Assembly (NCBI GenBank): GCA_008828725.1
Contig: MEHQ01000774.1
Location: 688,863-752,862 of the forward strand
Length of the DNA stretch: 64,000 nt
Direction of reading: 5' to 3'
Source of the DNA: Saccharina japonica
Lineage: Eukaryota > Sar > Phaeophyceae > Laminariales > Laminariaceae
The position numbers were made by a program, and so were the translations under genes. A model generated the notes under the pieces. It searched no databases. It was given only the letters and a program-made list of their open reading frames with translations, and was not told the DNA's origin. The number at the start of each line of letters is the position of its first letter. Within the stretch, counting starts at the first letter, position 1. Shown one piece after another: positions 35,266-45,474 of this stretch.

Positions 35266-35619
35266 ATTGCTCCCCCCCTGTCTGTGCCGTCTCCTTCCTG
35301 GTTTCATCAACTACGGACGGCCGTCGACAGAACGGTTTGGTATGAAGAACACAAACACACACGGCGACGTATTATGTATGCCACGCTTGGGAAACTTCAT
35401 TATCGTGCCATTATCACAGTGAAGTTCTCAGGTGGTGTATGACATACTGCTGTGATTCCTTGCACGATGCTTTACGTTCGACGTTAACATTCGGTATTTG
35501 TAAGTATATTTTTGTTACTTGAAAAAAAAAATCATACTCGTAGGAGATCCCTCTTGTCAGGACCAACCGATGGTCTAATAATATTTACAAGGTTTCGTTT
35601 TGTAGGTACCAAGGTATCG

Positions 35620-36010
35620 TTTTGTAGGGTACCTACAAAACCATACCCGGGGTATTTACCCAGGTATTACCCTACAAAGAACTTCCGTAAGTTCTGTACG
35701 ACATCTATACCTGTACCCGGAACTTCTGTGAGTTCTGTAAGCCATCTATACCCTTACCCGGAACTTCGGTGAGTTATGTACGCCCCGTGCCACAATACCC
35801 GGGTACGGGTACAACTATTTTATACCCGCACGGAACTTCTGTGAGTTCTGTAACACTGTCATACCCGTACCCGGAACTTCTGTGAGTTCTGTACGACATC
35901 CATACCCGTACCCGGAACTTCTGTAAGTTCTGTACGCCCCGAGCCACAATACCCGGGGTAAGGGTATACCTTTGTCAAAATACCTGGGATGTCTGTACCT
36001 ATTCGGGTTT
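35620..36010. repeat. Minisatellite, unit about 42-44 bp
   Basis: Roughly six to seven diverged copies of a unit with ACCCGGAACTTCTGTGAGTTC followed by TGTACG and a CATCTATACCCGT-like stretch, flanked by GGGTACC-rich sequence. No coding role is apparent. Confidence 0.8.
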
Positions 36011-36137
36011 AGCCCATGTTGTACCCGTATGGTCTTATCGTATCACTCTACAGGTATCGACTCTGTGGCTCTTTTTTTTTCTTGTCTTGCACATTTCACC
36101 GCCCAAAGACAAGGATGATATCGTAAAGACTGTGTAA

Positions 36138-36550
36138 CATGTGTGTGTGTGTGTTCTTCACATTAAACCTTCATTTCTACCCGTCGACATCCAGCACACC
36201 CAGTGTCCGTGCCGATTCTTCATCCTAAAAAGGTACCAGTTCTGTGGTCACAAAACTACGACACAGAGATACTACGCTCAGTGCAGTAAGTAGAGCAATG
36301 CACTGCCATGTACGACAGGCAAGACCTACCCTTCTAGCAATCCAGGTGCATGCAAGAGAAAAAAGAGAAAAAACGAAAAAAAGCGAAAAGGAAAAAATAA
36401 TAAAAAGTAAACATACTGAAGCAAATCAACAATCAAACAACCAAACAAAAGGATACCAAAATTAAAGGAAGAAAGTGTCATGCTTCTCCCAGAGGAGATG
36501 CGACATCCAATAAAAACCAAATGAAATGAAACGAAATGAAATGGACCGAA
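36138..36550 (-). mobile_element. LINE 3'-end fragment
   Basis: Minus-strand copy of the LINE 3' region: CA-rich tail, TTCACATTAAACC on the plus strand, then the reverse of the T-rich block and of CATCTCCTCTGGGAGAAGC. Confidence 0.75.
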
Positions 36551-36639
36551 AAAACGGCGCCAACAGAGGAAGACTAAACGACAGGTGCGTATGACCAAAA
36601 ACATACAAACAGTAGTATTCGTATATATATATTACGTAT

Positions 36640-36840
36640 GTATACTCGCACGTATGTTACGTACCGTGATCGTATATAGAAGGGGGAAAACATCTGTGAA
36701 CAACGTTTTTGTCTAGAAGGCCGTTGAGTGTGAACGCTCCCGCCAGTTGAACTGGAAAGTAACTGTCACAAATTAAATTAAAAACAAATTGCATTTCGAA
36801 AATGCTCCAACCATAACCTTGAATATTTACAGCAGTGGTA
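36640..36840. repeat. Repeat shared with the 52.7-56.0 kb element
   Basis: The reverse complement matches about 54620-54760: GTTGGAGCATTTTCGAAATG, CCAGTTCAACTGGCGGGAGCG and CGGCCTTCTAGACAAAA. It is therefore a dispersed repeat, not a gene. Confidence 0.65.
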
Positions 36841-37140
36841 CCCTCAAACGCTACTCAGAGTTGGTTTCCGGGGTTCACATCTCACGGGGGTCGGATTTTT
36901 GAGTTTGCAAGAAAACAACACTGCGGAGAGCGCCGATTAATAGTAGCGTGGGTAGGCGCAATTCGATGCGAGCCGACGAGGGAAGAAAGGGCTGAAGTAT
37001 TCTCGCGATGAAAAGTCAAGGCAATAACCGTAGTGGGGGGGGGAGGGCGAAGAGCCTAACTAATTTGTGACCCCGAACCTGATTTATGACTAGCAAGGAG
37101 GGAAAAAAGAAGGGTGATGATAATAAATGGGAGGGGAAAA
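36835..37140 (+). mobile_element. tRNA-derived SINE
   Basis: Plus-strand copy with a degraded head (GTGGTACCCTCAAACGC, B-box-like GGGTTCACATCTC), then the family body (GTGGGTAGGCGCAATTCGATG, TCTCGCGATGAAAAG, GTGACCCCGAACCTGA) and a purine-rich 3' part ending in poly-A. Confidence 0.75.
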
Positions 37141-37514
37141 AAAAACGTAAAAAGTCCTCAGAGAAGTCTGTCAGGTAACCCGATCAGCCCCGGGTGTAGT
37201 CGTCGGTCGATACACAATGAGTGCCGGCTATCCCACGTCTCCGAACCTTCCTCCCGCGCAGCTTGTGACGTGCCGGTAACGCTTTGCCCAGCACTCTTGT
37301 TCTCGTCTCGGCCTGGTCGGCCCACCGCTGTCCTCGCGCTTACTCAGCAGCGTCCAACACCCCCAACGCCGTTGTAGCTCAAGAAGAGCAACCTGCTTGC
37401 GCAGGAGGACGAAGTCTGGCACCCTCCGACGACCAAGGGACAACGCATCGTATACCCTCAGATATGCTAACCAAAAAAACAAAACATGTGTTTTTTCAAG
37501 TTTGAAAAAACGTG
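37141..37514. other. No recognisable gene
   Basis: Two overlapping frames of about 80 codons on opposite strands, neither with motifs. Confidence 0.25.
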
Positions 37515-39275
37515 CGTAGCGTAGTGTGATGGTATAGGCTCGGACGGCCGGTAGTTACCTCATTTGTCGGTAATTGGTCCATTTTCGTAATACTGCGATG
37601 GCATTCGTATTCGGGGTATTTATAAGCCGAGGGCCATAATTGACGCCCTTAGCTCGGGGAATAATAACAGCTGCTTCTCTCCTACGCTTGATTCTACGCG
37701 AAAGTGGGTAACACCAAGGATGCTTAATAGACAAACCTGCAAGGGATACTCTTTGTCTCACCGAGTGTTAGAACCCGGCTTCTTAGCCTAGCAACTTAGA
37801 GGTGTGGGAGGGGCTTTGAGGAGCCGCATCTTCGACCCATGTTCTAGTTCGGGGGACTGGTATTTCCCCGTTTTCCCCCATATTATTGCATATACGGCTC
37901 ATCAGGGTGGGCTAGTGTAATGGTATAGACTTGGAAGACCGGTAATCACCTCATTTATAGGTAGTTGGTCCGCTTTCGTAATACTTGGATGACATTCGTA
38001 TTCGGGGTATTTATAAGTCGATGCAGTAAGCCCTTCCGGGCCAGATGTCATCTGGCTCGGGGAATAATAAAAGCTGCTTCTCTCCTACACGAAAGTGAGT
38101 AATACCAAGGATGCTTAATCGACAAACCTGCAAGGGGATACTCGGCATCTCACCCAGTCTTATAACAGTAGATACTGCATGTACAGTCGTGGTCCCGATA
38201 TATAGTGGGCCATAGTGTCAAGGAAATTTGAAACCGCTATTTAGGGCACCCTCGCTATTCCGATATTATAACCGGCGACATCGGTGTTTTCCAAGGGTAC
38301 GCTCGGCAAAAGTCGGGACAGGAAAATGTTGTCGGGACGGGAACCGTACGATACGGTACGGGGACGGGAAACCACGTGATATTTCGTCCCCGACCGCGAT
38401 TTCCCGGCCGGTACCGTCGTTAGTTTATGTTCCCGAGATCTACCATCCCGCGGTAAGGTGTCGTGTTCCCGTTCCCGACTGTTTCCCATCCCACTGTCTG
38501 CCCAGACCCGAATACTCCCATCCCGCTGTCTGTTCAGTCCCCATCCCACTGTCTGCTCAGATACTCCCGTCCCATCCCGACGTTGGGACACAGCTCCGGC
38601 CACCCCGCATCACTATTATTGGGGCAGATATTCCCATTCCATTCCCGTCAGTTTTCTCGTTTTCCGGCCGAATGAGCACGGATGCAACTGGATTGTGCAA
38701 CTTTTGAGATGTGATAGCAGTATGACCATACATACAGGGCAGTGTCGTGGAGTCAGAGCTCTTGCAGTCAGAGCAGCGGTGTCCCCCTTTTTTAATGTGC
38801 CCTATATTGTACCATAGTCACAGTACCTGCGTTTACGTTCGATTGCCTCTCTTTGCGTTTTTTCCGGCTTCCTAGCCTAGCAACCTAGAGGTGTGGGAGG
38901 GGTTTTGAGGAGCCGCATCTTCGACTCATGTTATATATCATTGGGGAAACTGGGATTTCCCCCTTTTTCCAATATTTTTGCATATACGGCTCATCAGGGT
39001 GGGCTAGTGTAATGGTATGGGCTTGGAAGGCCGGTAATTACCTCATATAGGTAATAGGTCGGTTTTCGTGTAACTTGGATGGCATTCGTATTCGGGGTAT
39101 TTATAAGATCTGAGGGCCATACTTGAAGCCCACCGAGGCAGATGCCATCTGGCTCAAGGATTCATAAAAGCTGCTTCTGTTATACGCTTGATTATACGGA
39201 AAGTGAGCAACACCAAGGATGCTTAATAGACAGGGATTATCTGTGTCTCATCCTGTATTATAACTTATAACACAT
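37515..39275 (+). repeat. Three direct copies of a roughly 400-bp repeat
   Basis: Copies at about 37515-37774 (partial), 37775-38175 and 38866-39275. Landmarks in order: GGCTTCYTAGCCTAGCAAC, GAGGAGCCGCATCTTCGAC, CATATACGGCTCATCAGGG, TGGGCTAGTGTAATGGTAT, ATTCGTATTCGGGGTATTTAT and ACCAAGGATGCTTAAT. TAGTGTAATGGTAT is reminiscent of a tRNA A box, so the unit may be a second SINE family. The gap at 38180-38860 is rich in TCCCGT/GGGACGG repeats. Confidence 0.65.
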
Positions 39276-39479
39276 ATGTACGCGTGCAAGTAGTATTCGG
39301 TGGCCCATTGCTAACAAGCCCTGATATAAATACGTGAATATATTGGCCTCAGAATCAGTGTTTTTGGCCCATCATTTCCACCACATTTTATGAAGGAACG
39401 TATTTGTCGCTGGACTGATTAATCACTACACCGACACACTGGGGGATACAAATATCATGTGGGTATATAGGTTCGACGG

Positions 39480-39765
39480 CGTCATTTGTGTTATGTTTCA
39501 TTTCAGAATTCGTTTTTTCATTGTCTTCTTGTTCTTATTTTTTTGTTTGGCTCGTGTCGTGGTGTTCTCGTACCCGGTACGTTGGCATTTCACTTGCTTT
39601 AACCATTCATTTGCGTTTATGTTGTTTTGGTGTTTCTCTGTCTCACAGTCTGTGGCCACAGAATTTGTATCTCTCTAGGATTAGGAACCAGGACCGAAAC
39701 TGGCTGGGTGTACAGATGTAGCTGGGTAGAAATAACGAGTTTAATGTGAAGACAACACACAGGAA
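39480..39765 (+). mobile_element. Diverged LINE 3' end
   Basis: T-rich block, then CAGTCTGTGGCCACAGAATTTG, a GGACCGAAACTGGCTGGGTG segment, GCTGGGTAGAAATAACGAG and the diagnostic TTTAATGTGAAGACAACACACA tail. It represents an older subfamily. Confidence 0.65.
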
Positions 39766-39884
39766 CCTAAATACTTCAACTTTCCGACGAGCATATAGCC
39801 GAAAGTATAAAGTGCTAAGAGAGGAGGTGGGTGACAAATTGTCCCCAAAAACGTACTATTTTGAACGGGGGAGCGCGTTCCGGC

Positions 39885-40722
39885 TAGAGGTGGGCCCCGG
39901 TAAAAAAAAAACGGATTTAACCGGTTTTTGGAAACCCAGCAGGCGTGTAGAGTAGCCGGTTTTTGAAAAAAAAAACGCGCTTTTTTCGCCGGTTTAAACC
40001 GGTTAACCGAAAACCGGATAAAACCGGGAAAACCGGATAAAAACGGATAAAAACCGGATAAAACCGGTTTAAATATGTAGCACCGGACACGTTTCTCACT
40101 GATTCTCTACCGAATAAAACCATCACCAGTGCTAACAATAGGACACAGATAGCAGTAGTATACAAAACTTGCACGTACGACATCTGTATAATATATTTTC
40201 ACTTTTTTTGGACTCTTTGAAAAAAAATGATTTCAGTCTGGAAACGAAATATCTTGAAGTTAGTGTGGAATGTTTATCTTGAAATTAGTATGGATATTTT
40301 GACTTGGTTTTAGTGTAGTTAGACCGCGCGAAGGAAAGCCCTCCGAAAAACGCCGATCTGCAAGACATACGTACGAAAAAAAGACAGGAAGCAAGTAATC
40401 GCGAAGAAAGCCCTATTAATAGTACATTGTGCACCGGCAATGTCTTCTTCACAACAATGTTTTTATACCTTGAAATCACGTCACCCCGTGCGCTGTGGTT
40501 GTGGTTCGGAATCCACATATAAGCAGCACGTTTTTCACCCAAACATAATGTGATGTTCAATGGTTTGGAGGCGTTTCACGTTACCATCCGGTTTTAACCG
40601 GTTTTCGGAAAACCGGTTGAAACCGGCTGAAAAAAACGGTTTTATCCGGTTTTTTGTTTTGATACTAACGCCTCGTTATCAGGTTTTCGGGGGTTTTTTT
40701 CGCTCCCCGGTGCCCACCTCTA
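39885..40722. mobile_element. hAT-type element, TAGAGGTGGGC ends
   Basis: Terminal inverted repeats TAGAGGTGGGCMCCGG, with flanking 8-bp duplications GTTCCGGC (39877-39884) and GTTCCGAC (40723-40730), one mismatch. Subterminal DNA is packed with AACCGG/CCGGTT repeats on both sides. No transposase frame. Confidence 0.85.
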
Positions 40723-40730
40723 GTTCCGAC

Positions 40731-41220
40731 CCACATTCTACTAGGAAATGTGTGTATGTGGCATCGCTGGAAAGCTCGCGATTCGGACAGTAAAAGTCCC
40801 ATTCGACTTTTGTGGCAAATATCTTTCGTTGATGAGATACAAGCGCCCCGAGAACGGTACTCCCACCCCCCGCGTCCACCCCTACGTCGTTTGCAACCCC
40901 AAACGTTCGGCTTCAAGTGGCATCGTTGGAAAGCTGGAGTCGAAAGCTATCCGTGGAACCCAACCGAGGATGTTTTGGGTCCCTGTGTGCGTCTATGTTT
41001 GTGTTTATTTGTCCAGATTGCAATGCTGTACTACTGTACCCGGTATCATAAGTGGTTTATTTCGATAAAAAAGGGAACAAATGGCCACAAACAAAAACAA
41101 AACTGGGAAGATACAAATATAATAAATCCACCGGGCCCCTCCGATCATGAAAAACAAAAAGAGAACTTGAGATCTCACAGCTGTTTTGTTTTTAATACTT
41201 ATTCCATATAAACGACACCA
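40731..41220. other. No recognisable gene
   Basis: A near-repeat of TGGCATCG-TGGAAAGCT about 165 bp apart is the only structure noticed (about 40758 and 40918). Confidence 0.3.
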
Positions 41221-41224
41221 TTCT

Positions 41225-43860
41225 GAATCAACTGTGCTGGCAATTCCATTTAATTGATATCGTTCTAAATCAATTTCGCGAGCAATTACGTTTAATTGAC
41301 AACCTTCGAAATCAGTTGTCCTGACAACTCCACTTAAAAGGATTTCTTCTAAACCAATTGTGCTGGCAATTCCATTTAATTGACATCTTCTAAATCAATT
41401 GCGCGGGCAATTACATTTAATTGACAACCTTCGAAATAATTTTCCTGGCATTTTCATTCGTTTGACAGGCTTCGAAATAAATTGTCCAGACAATCAGGCA
41501 TTTCCATTTAATAGACAATATTCTGTTGCCGGTCCATTGATTCCGGACGCTGCAATGAGAACTTGACACGTCAATGTATGAATGAGGATGTTATTTATTG
41601 AAGTTGCAAAAGCAAACGATTCACGAGGACGTCTAACGATTGGAATTACCGGGCCAATTGATTCATGAGGCAGACTATCAACTGGAATTATCCAGGCAAC
41701 ATATTTCGGAGTACGTCGTATGCCATTACATTACGTAAATATCTCGGACAAAATATTTGGCGGCGGATCAATCAATAAGAAAAAGTTTTTACATTCCCTT
41801 TCTGCTAGACATCGCAATAGACTGTTGCGCCAACAATAGACCCACCGAAAAGTCAATTAATTCAAATGAGGCGTATAATTGATTGCTAACATAGTAGTAT
41901 ATTGCAATTGGAATTGCAAAGACAACAACATTTTGTAGTCCGCTTACTAATTGAAATTGGTTGGGCAATTGTTTTAGAGCTCTGCTACTTAACTGGAATT
42001 GTCTCCTGCAATTGTTTCACTCTGGAGACTCCAATACTCTATTACTTCGTCAATAGGATATGACACCTACCCACAATGGACTATTGCTTTATAGTAGATC
42101 TTCGGGAAGTCCATTTAAATAGAATTGGTCGAAATATAGCTTTCGTGATGCATCTATTAATAGGAATGGTTCGGCCAAGGTTCGGCCAATAGGTTTGTGT
42201 CCTGGCCTTCTAATAGATATTGTTTCAGCAATCGTTTCCTGGTCTTGTCTACTAATTGAAACGGTTTCATCCAAAAAAGTCTGCTCTGACCTTCCAATTG
42301 CAATTTGTTCAATAGTGTATTTAATAGGAATGGTTGGATCAATTGATTTCTGCCCTGACCTTCCAATTAAAATTGTTTCAACACTTAGTTTAAGGGCTTG
42401 CCTATCAATAGGAGTGGTTTGGTCCATAGGTATCTGTCCTGACCTTCCAAATTGTGTTTTCGGTTGGATCAATAGGCTTTGTGCTGATCTTCCAATTGTT
42501 AGTGTTCGATCAATTTGTTTATGACCGCGATAAATCCAATTAGTAGACCGTTCTCGAAATCATTTGGTTTGACAATTTCAATTGATAGGCCGCACTCGAA
42601 AAAAAAAGGACTGGACAATTCCGACTAATTGATCTATCTCACGCGGAATAATTTGACTGGACAATTACAATTCATAGACATCAATCACTCGAAATAATGT
42701 AGTTGCACAAAAATTTGCATTTAATAGATAGCACTCGAAATCAATTGTTTCGGCAATTCCAATTAATAGACAGCACCCGAAACCAATTGTAGGCATAATT
42801 CCAATTAGGTATTTATAACAATTTTATTTAATTAGTAGACAGCACCTAAAACCAGTTGCCCGGACAATTGCAATTTGTATACTTCAATCGGAATAATTTG
42901 GTTGGGCAAATCCAATTAATAGACAGCATCCGAAATCAACTGTAGCCACACTACGAGCTGGGCCAGCCAAGAAACTTACAAAGCTTTCTAAAGTAATATC
43001 TCGTGAACCACTGCGAATTAGGTTACAAAAAATGAAAGCACTAACCCTGACATACCTGTGCTTGTGCAAAACAAAATGTATATGAAAAATTCTAACCTTT
43101 CCTTTTTCTCGACTCGATCTCGCCGAGATATCCGCGAAAACTCGAAAACAACATTTTAAACTCTAATTTCGTATACAAAATGTCATTTTCGATCCACATG
43201 AAATTTGATGGAGACAATGCTGGAGACACAAGGAGAAGATCGATGTAAGTCTTGTTGCCCAATTCGCCACCCATCAAGAGATATGACCCAAACTCGATTC
43301 CATATATAAGTCAAGTAATTACGGGAAATGGTATTTCCGCCATGCCCCGACCAATTTTGAGAGTTTTTTCACTCTGACATTTTAACCACGTCTTTGTGCA
43401 AAGATACTTGCCGCCTGCCCTCTTTGATTTTTTCTTTTTTGAAGTAGTTTTGATCGATTTGGCATTTTTTTTCGATTTTTGGATCGCCGTATCCCTTTCG
43501 AGGAAAAAAAAAGGGAAAAGGGCAGGCAGCAAGTGTGTTGATTAGTACATGATCTTCACTGTGTCCAAATTCCAGGTCCAAATTCGTTAAATTGGTCGGG
43601 GCATGGCCAATCTGCTTTAAAAACGTTATTTTGGCTGGCCCAGCTCGTAGACTATTGTAATAAGAATTGTAATTGCAGGCAATTCCAATTAATTGACAGC
43701 ACGCAAAATCAATTGTCTGGACAATTCCAATTATTACAGTAGACAGCATCCAAAATGAATTGCCCGGGCAATTCCAATTAATATACTTCATTCGGAATGA
43801 TCTTGTTGGGCAATTCCAATTAATAGACACACCCAAAAACAATTATAGACACAATAGCAC
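41225..43860. repeat. Diverged satellite, unit about 42 bp
   Basis: CAATTCCAATTAATAGACA-like units with a second half CGAAATCAATTGTCCGGA recur with a spacing near 42 bp from 41.2 to 42.95 kb and again from 43.65 to 43.86 kb. Neighbouring units alternate (CAATTCC / CAATTAC / CAACTCC), suggesting a higher-order pattern. A minus-strand frame of 127 codons (42472-42089) stays open through several units and gives an internally repetitive peptide (GRSGQ / GRSEQ), most likely a by-product of the repeat. Confidence 0.8.
42951..43650. mobile_element. 700-bp element with 20-bp perfect TIRs, inside the satellite
   Basis: CTACGAGCTGGGCCAGC at the left end and its exact complement at the right (20 matching bases in all). 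It interrupts the 42-bp satellite, which resumes beyond it. No clear target duplication and no transposase frame. The superfamily is undetermined. Confidence 0.75.
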
Positions 43861-43894
43861 ACATAGAAGGGTGTTAGACTGTACGCATAGGTTT

Positions 43895-43990
43895 CCTTGG
43901 TTTCCGTGGTTTTCTGCTTTTGGGAATTTTATGAGTGATCAACGCTTTCCGTGGTTTTCTGCTTTTTTGGAATTTTATGAGTGATCAAAG
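43895..43990. repeat. 47-bp tandem duplication
   Basis: CCGTGGTTTTCTGCTTTT..GGAATTTTATGAGTGATCAA occurs twice in a row, in the stretch just 3' of tyrosinase exon 1 (start of intron 1). Confidence 0.8.
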
Positions 43991-44198
43991 CTGAAGATCA
44001 TGCTGCACGTTGTCGGATGGCAAAGATAATAATGATAGACTAGACTACGTATTGAAAGAGGATTTGTCCCAGGGTGTGATACATTTACATACATACGTAT
44101 ATACGACGTACAACTTTGATGTCAATATTTTGTTTGGGCGGAGGGGCATAACAACAAGGACCTGTTCATGTTTACTTGTTTTCGATACGTTCGCTCAC

Positions 44199-45029
44199 CG
44201 CGTCCAGCACCTCCTCCCTCTCATCGTCCGTCAAAGTCCGTATCTCCCTGCGCACGTACTTCACCATCACCGTCTCCTCCAGCCGGTTCGTCACCTTGCC
44301 GTCCCCGTCCACCTCCTCCAACACCACAACATTCTCATCGAGCTGGGTGAGCATCACAATGGTCACCGCCCCTGTCGCCGTAGCCTGCACTTCCCCCAAT
44401 CCACCTGGGCTGCTGCTGCTGCTGCTGCCCGCGCGCACTTCCCAGCGATAGTCGAACCCGTCTCTCGCCCCCACGACTGCGAGGGTCGTATCGCGGTGCG
44501 GCTCGACGAGCTTGACATCTGCCAGCCAAGGATAGTCCTGGCCAGGCTTTCCGTCCCGAACGTGGTACAAATTGAGTGCCGTGAACTCCAGGGTTGCAGC
44601 AGCAGCAGCAGTAGTAGCAGTAGCAGAAGACGCGGGGTCGTGAATAGGCATCATGTCGGCAGCAGCAACGCCGGTGTGTGCTCCGACTTCGACAAACCCA
44701 CCTGCTGTTGCAGCCGTGCTCCGACTGCCCGAGCTCTGACTCCACGACACGCCGCTTCTCGCCAGCAAGGCCAAGCCGCATATTACGGCAACAGCAAGCC
44801 TCCGCGAAACACGTCTCCCAGACTCAGAGTCTCGAAGACCGTTCTTGTTCTGTTGTGGCGGACGCTGCTGCTGTTCCCCCGCGGTATCGGTATCAGTATG
44901 TCTGTTCGTAGTGATGCTGCACCTCGGCGATCTGGGGAGCAAGCTGCTGTGAGAGGTGGGTTGCTCCGTGTCGTCGACCGAGCCATATTTTTTGTGATGA
45001 GAGGACGGGCCCTCGTCGGGAGCAGCCAT
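44199..45029 (-). CDS. Tyrosinase-family protein, exon 1
   Basis: From ATG (45029) 277 codons lead to EEVLDA followed by a GTGAGC donor. Residues 1-77 are polar and S/T/Q-rich. Residues about 78-96 (LAVAVICGLALLARSGVSW after RRVSRR) form a short hydrophobic stretch suited to a signal anchor or uncleaved signal, so the copper domain may face an endomembrane or outside compartment. After a low-complexity A/T/S-rich part come FTALNLYHVRDGKPGQDYPW and a beta-rich region ending VKYVRREIRTLTDDEREEVLDA. The YVRREIRxLTDxER segment directly precedes the CuA domain in stramenopile tyrosinases, which ties this exon to exon 2. The start is chosen because the frame opens there and a TATA-like element lies about 45 bases upstream. 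Imperfect CAG runs encode Ser, Gln and Ala tracts. Confidence 0.85.
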
Positions 45030-45070
45030 CGCGACGAACGCGAGGCACGGAGGGCAGTGGGGACTGGCAC

Positions 45071-45080
45071 TATATACGTA
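45071..45080 (-). promoter_or_regulatory. TATA-like element upstream of tyrosinase exon 1
   Basis: The minus strand reads TACGTATATA here, about 45 bases before the ATG. This would leave a very short leader, so it is only a weak candidate. Confidence 0.25.
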
Positions 45081-45466
45081 GGCTACTATTATGTTGGTTG
45101 CTGGTGAGTTTGTTGTTTGAACAAAAACCTAGAAGGGGTACACTCGCTCCGTTTGGACTTAAAAATGGGTACACCGGCGAGCTACATTTGGCGGGCCAAC
45201 AACCAACAACTTCGTAATGTTCCTGATTCGTTTACGTAGCAATCCATGCGGCGTTTTTCCTGGCGTTTTTAAAACGGGGAACAGCGTGGTCCCCTCTTTA
45301 AGGGCCCTGTGGCAAAGATGTCGGTTGTCAGACTTTGAACCCCTTGACAGACATCAATTCACCAAACACCTTGACAGACAGCCTTGACAAGAAAAAGCAG
45401 GGGACATTAAAAAAAATCCCCGGTTTTCAAAAACGCCGTACGAATAACTGAAAACTTCAATGTTTT
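45081..45466. other. Upstream flank of the tyrosinase gene
   Basis: No gene on either strand. CTTGACAGACA occurs three times (about 45352-45388), a motif that also appears near 47190-47235 beyond the adjoining transposon. Confidence 0.4.
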
Positions 45467-45474
45467 ATTTTTTT

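Noticed and set aside
42089-42472. 127-codon frame with GRSGQ repeats as a repeat protein gene
   Set aside because: It follows the satellite period. Neighbouring units of the same satellite are not open, so there is no sign of selection on the frame.
41225-42950. CRISPR-like appearance of regularly spaced repeats
   Set aside because: Units are contiguous and diverged with no unique spacers of constant size, in a eukaryotic context.
44010-45107. 365-codon plus-strand frame
   Set aside because: It is antisense to tyrosinase exon 1, whose minus-strand frame has family motifs and a fitting donor. The plus frame is an R/A/S-rich by-product.
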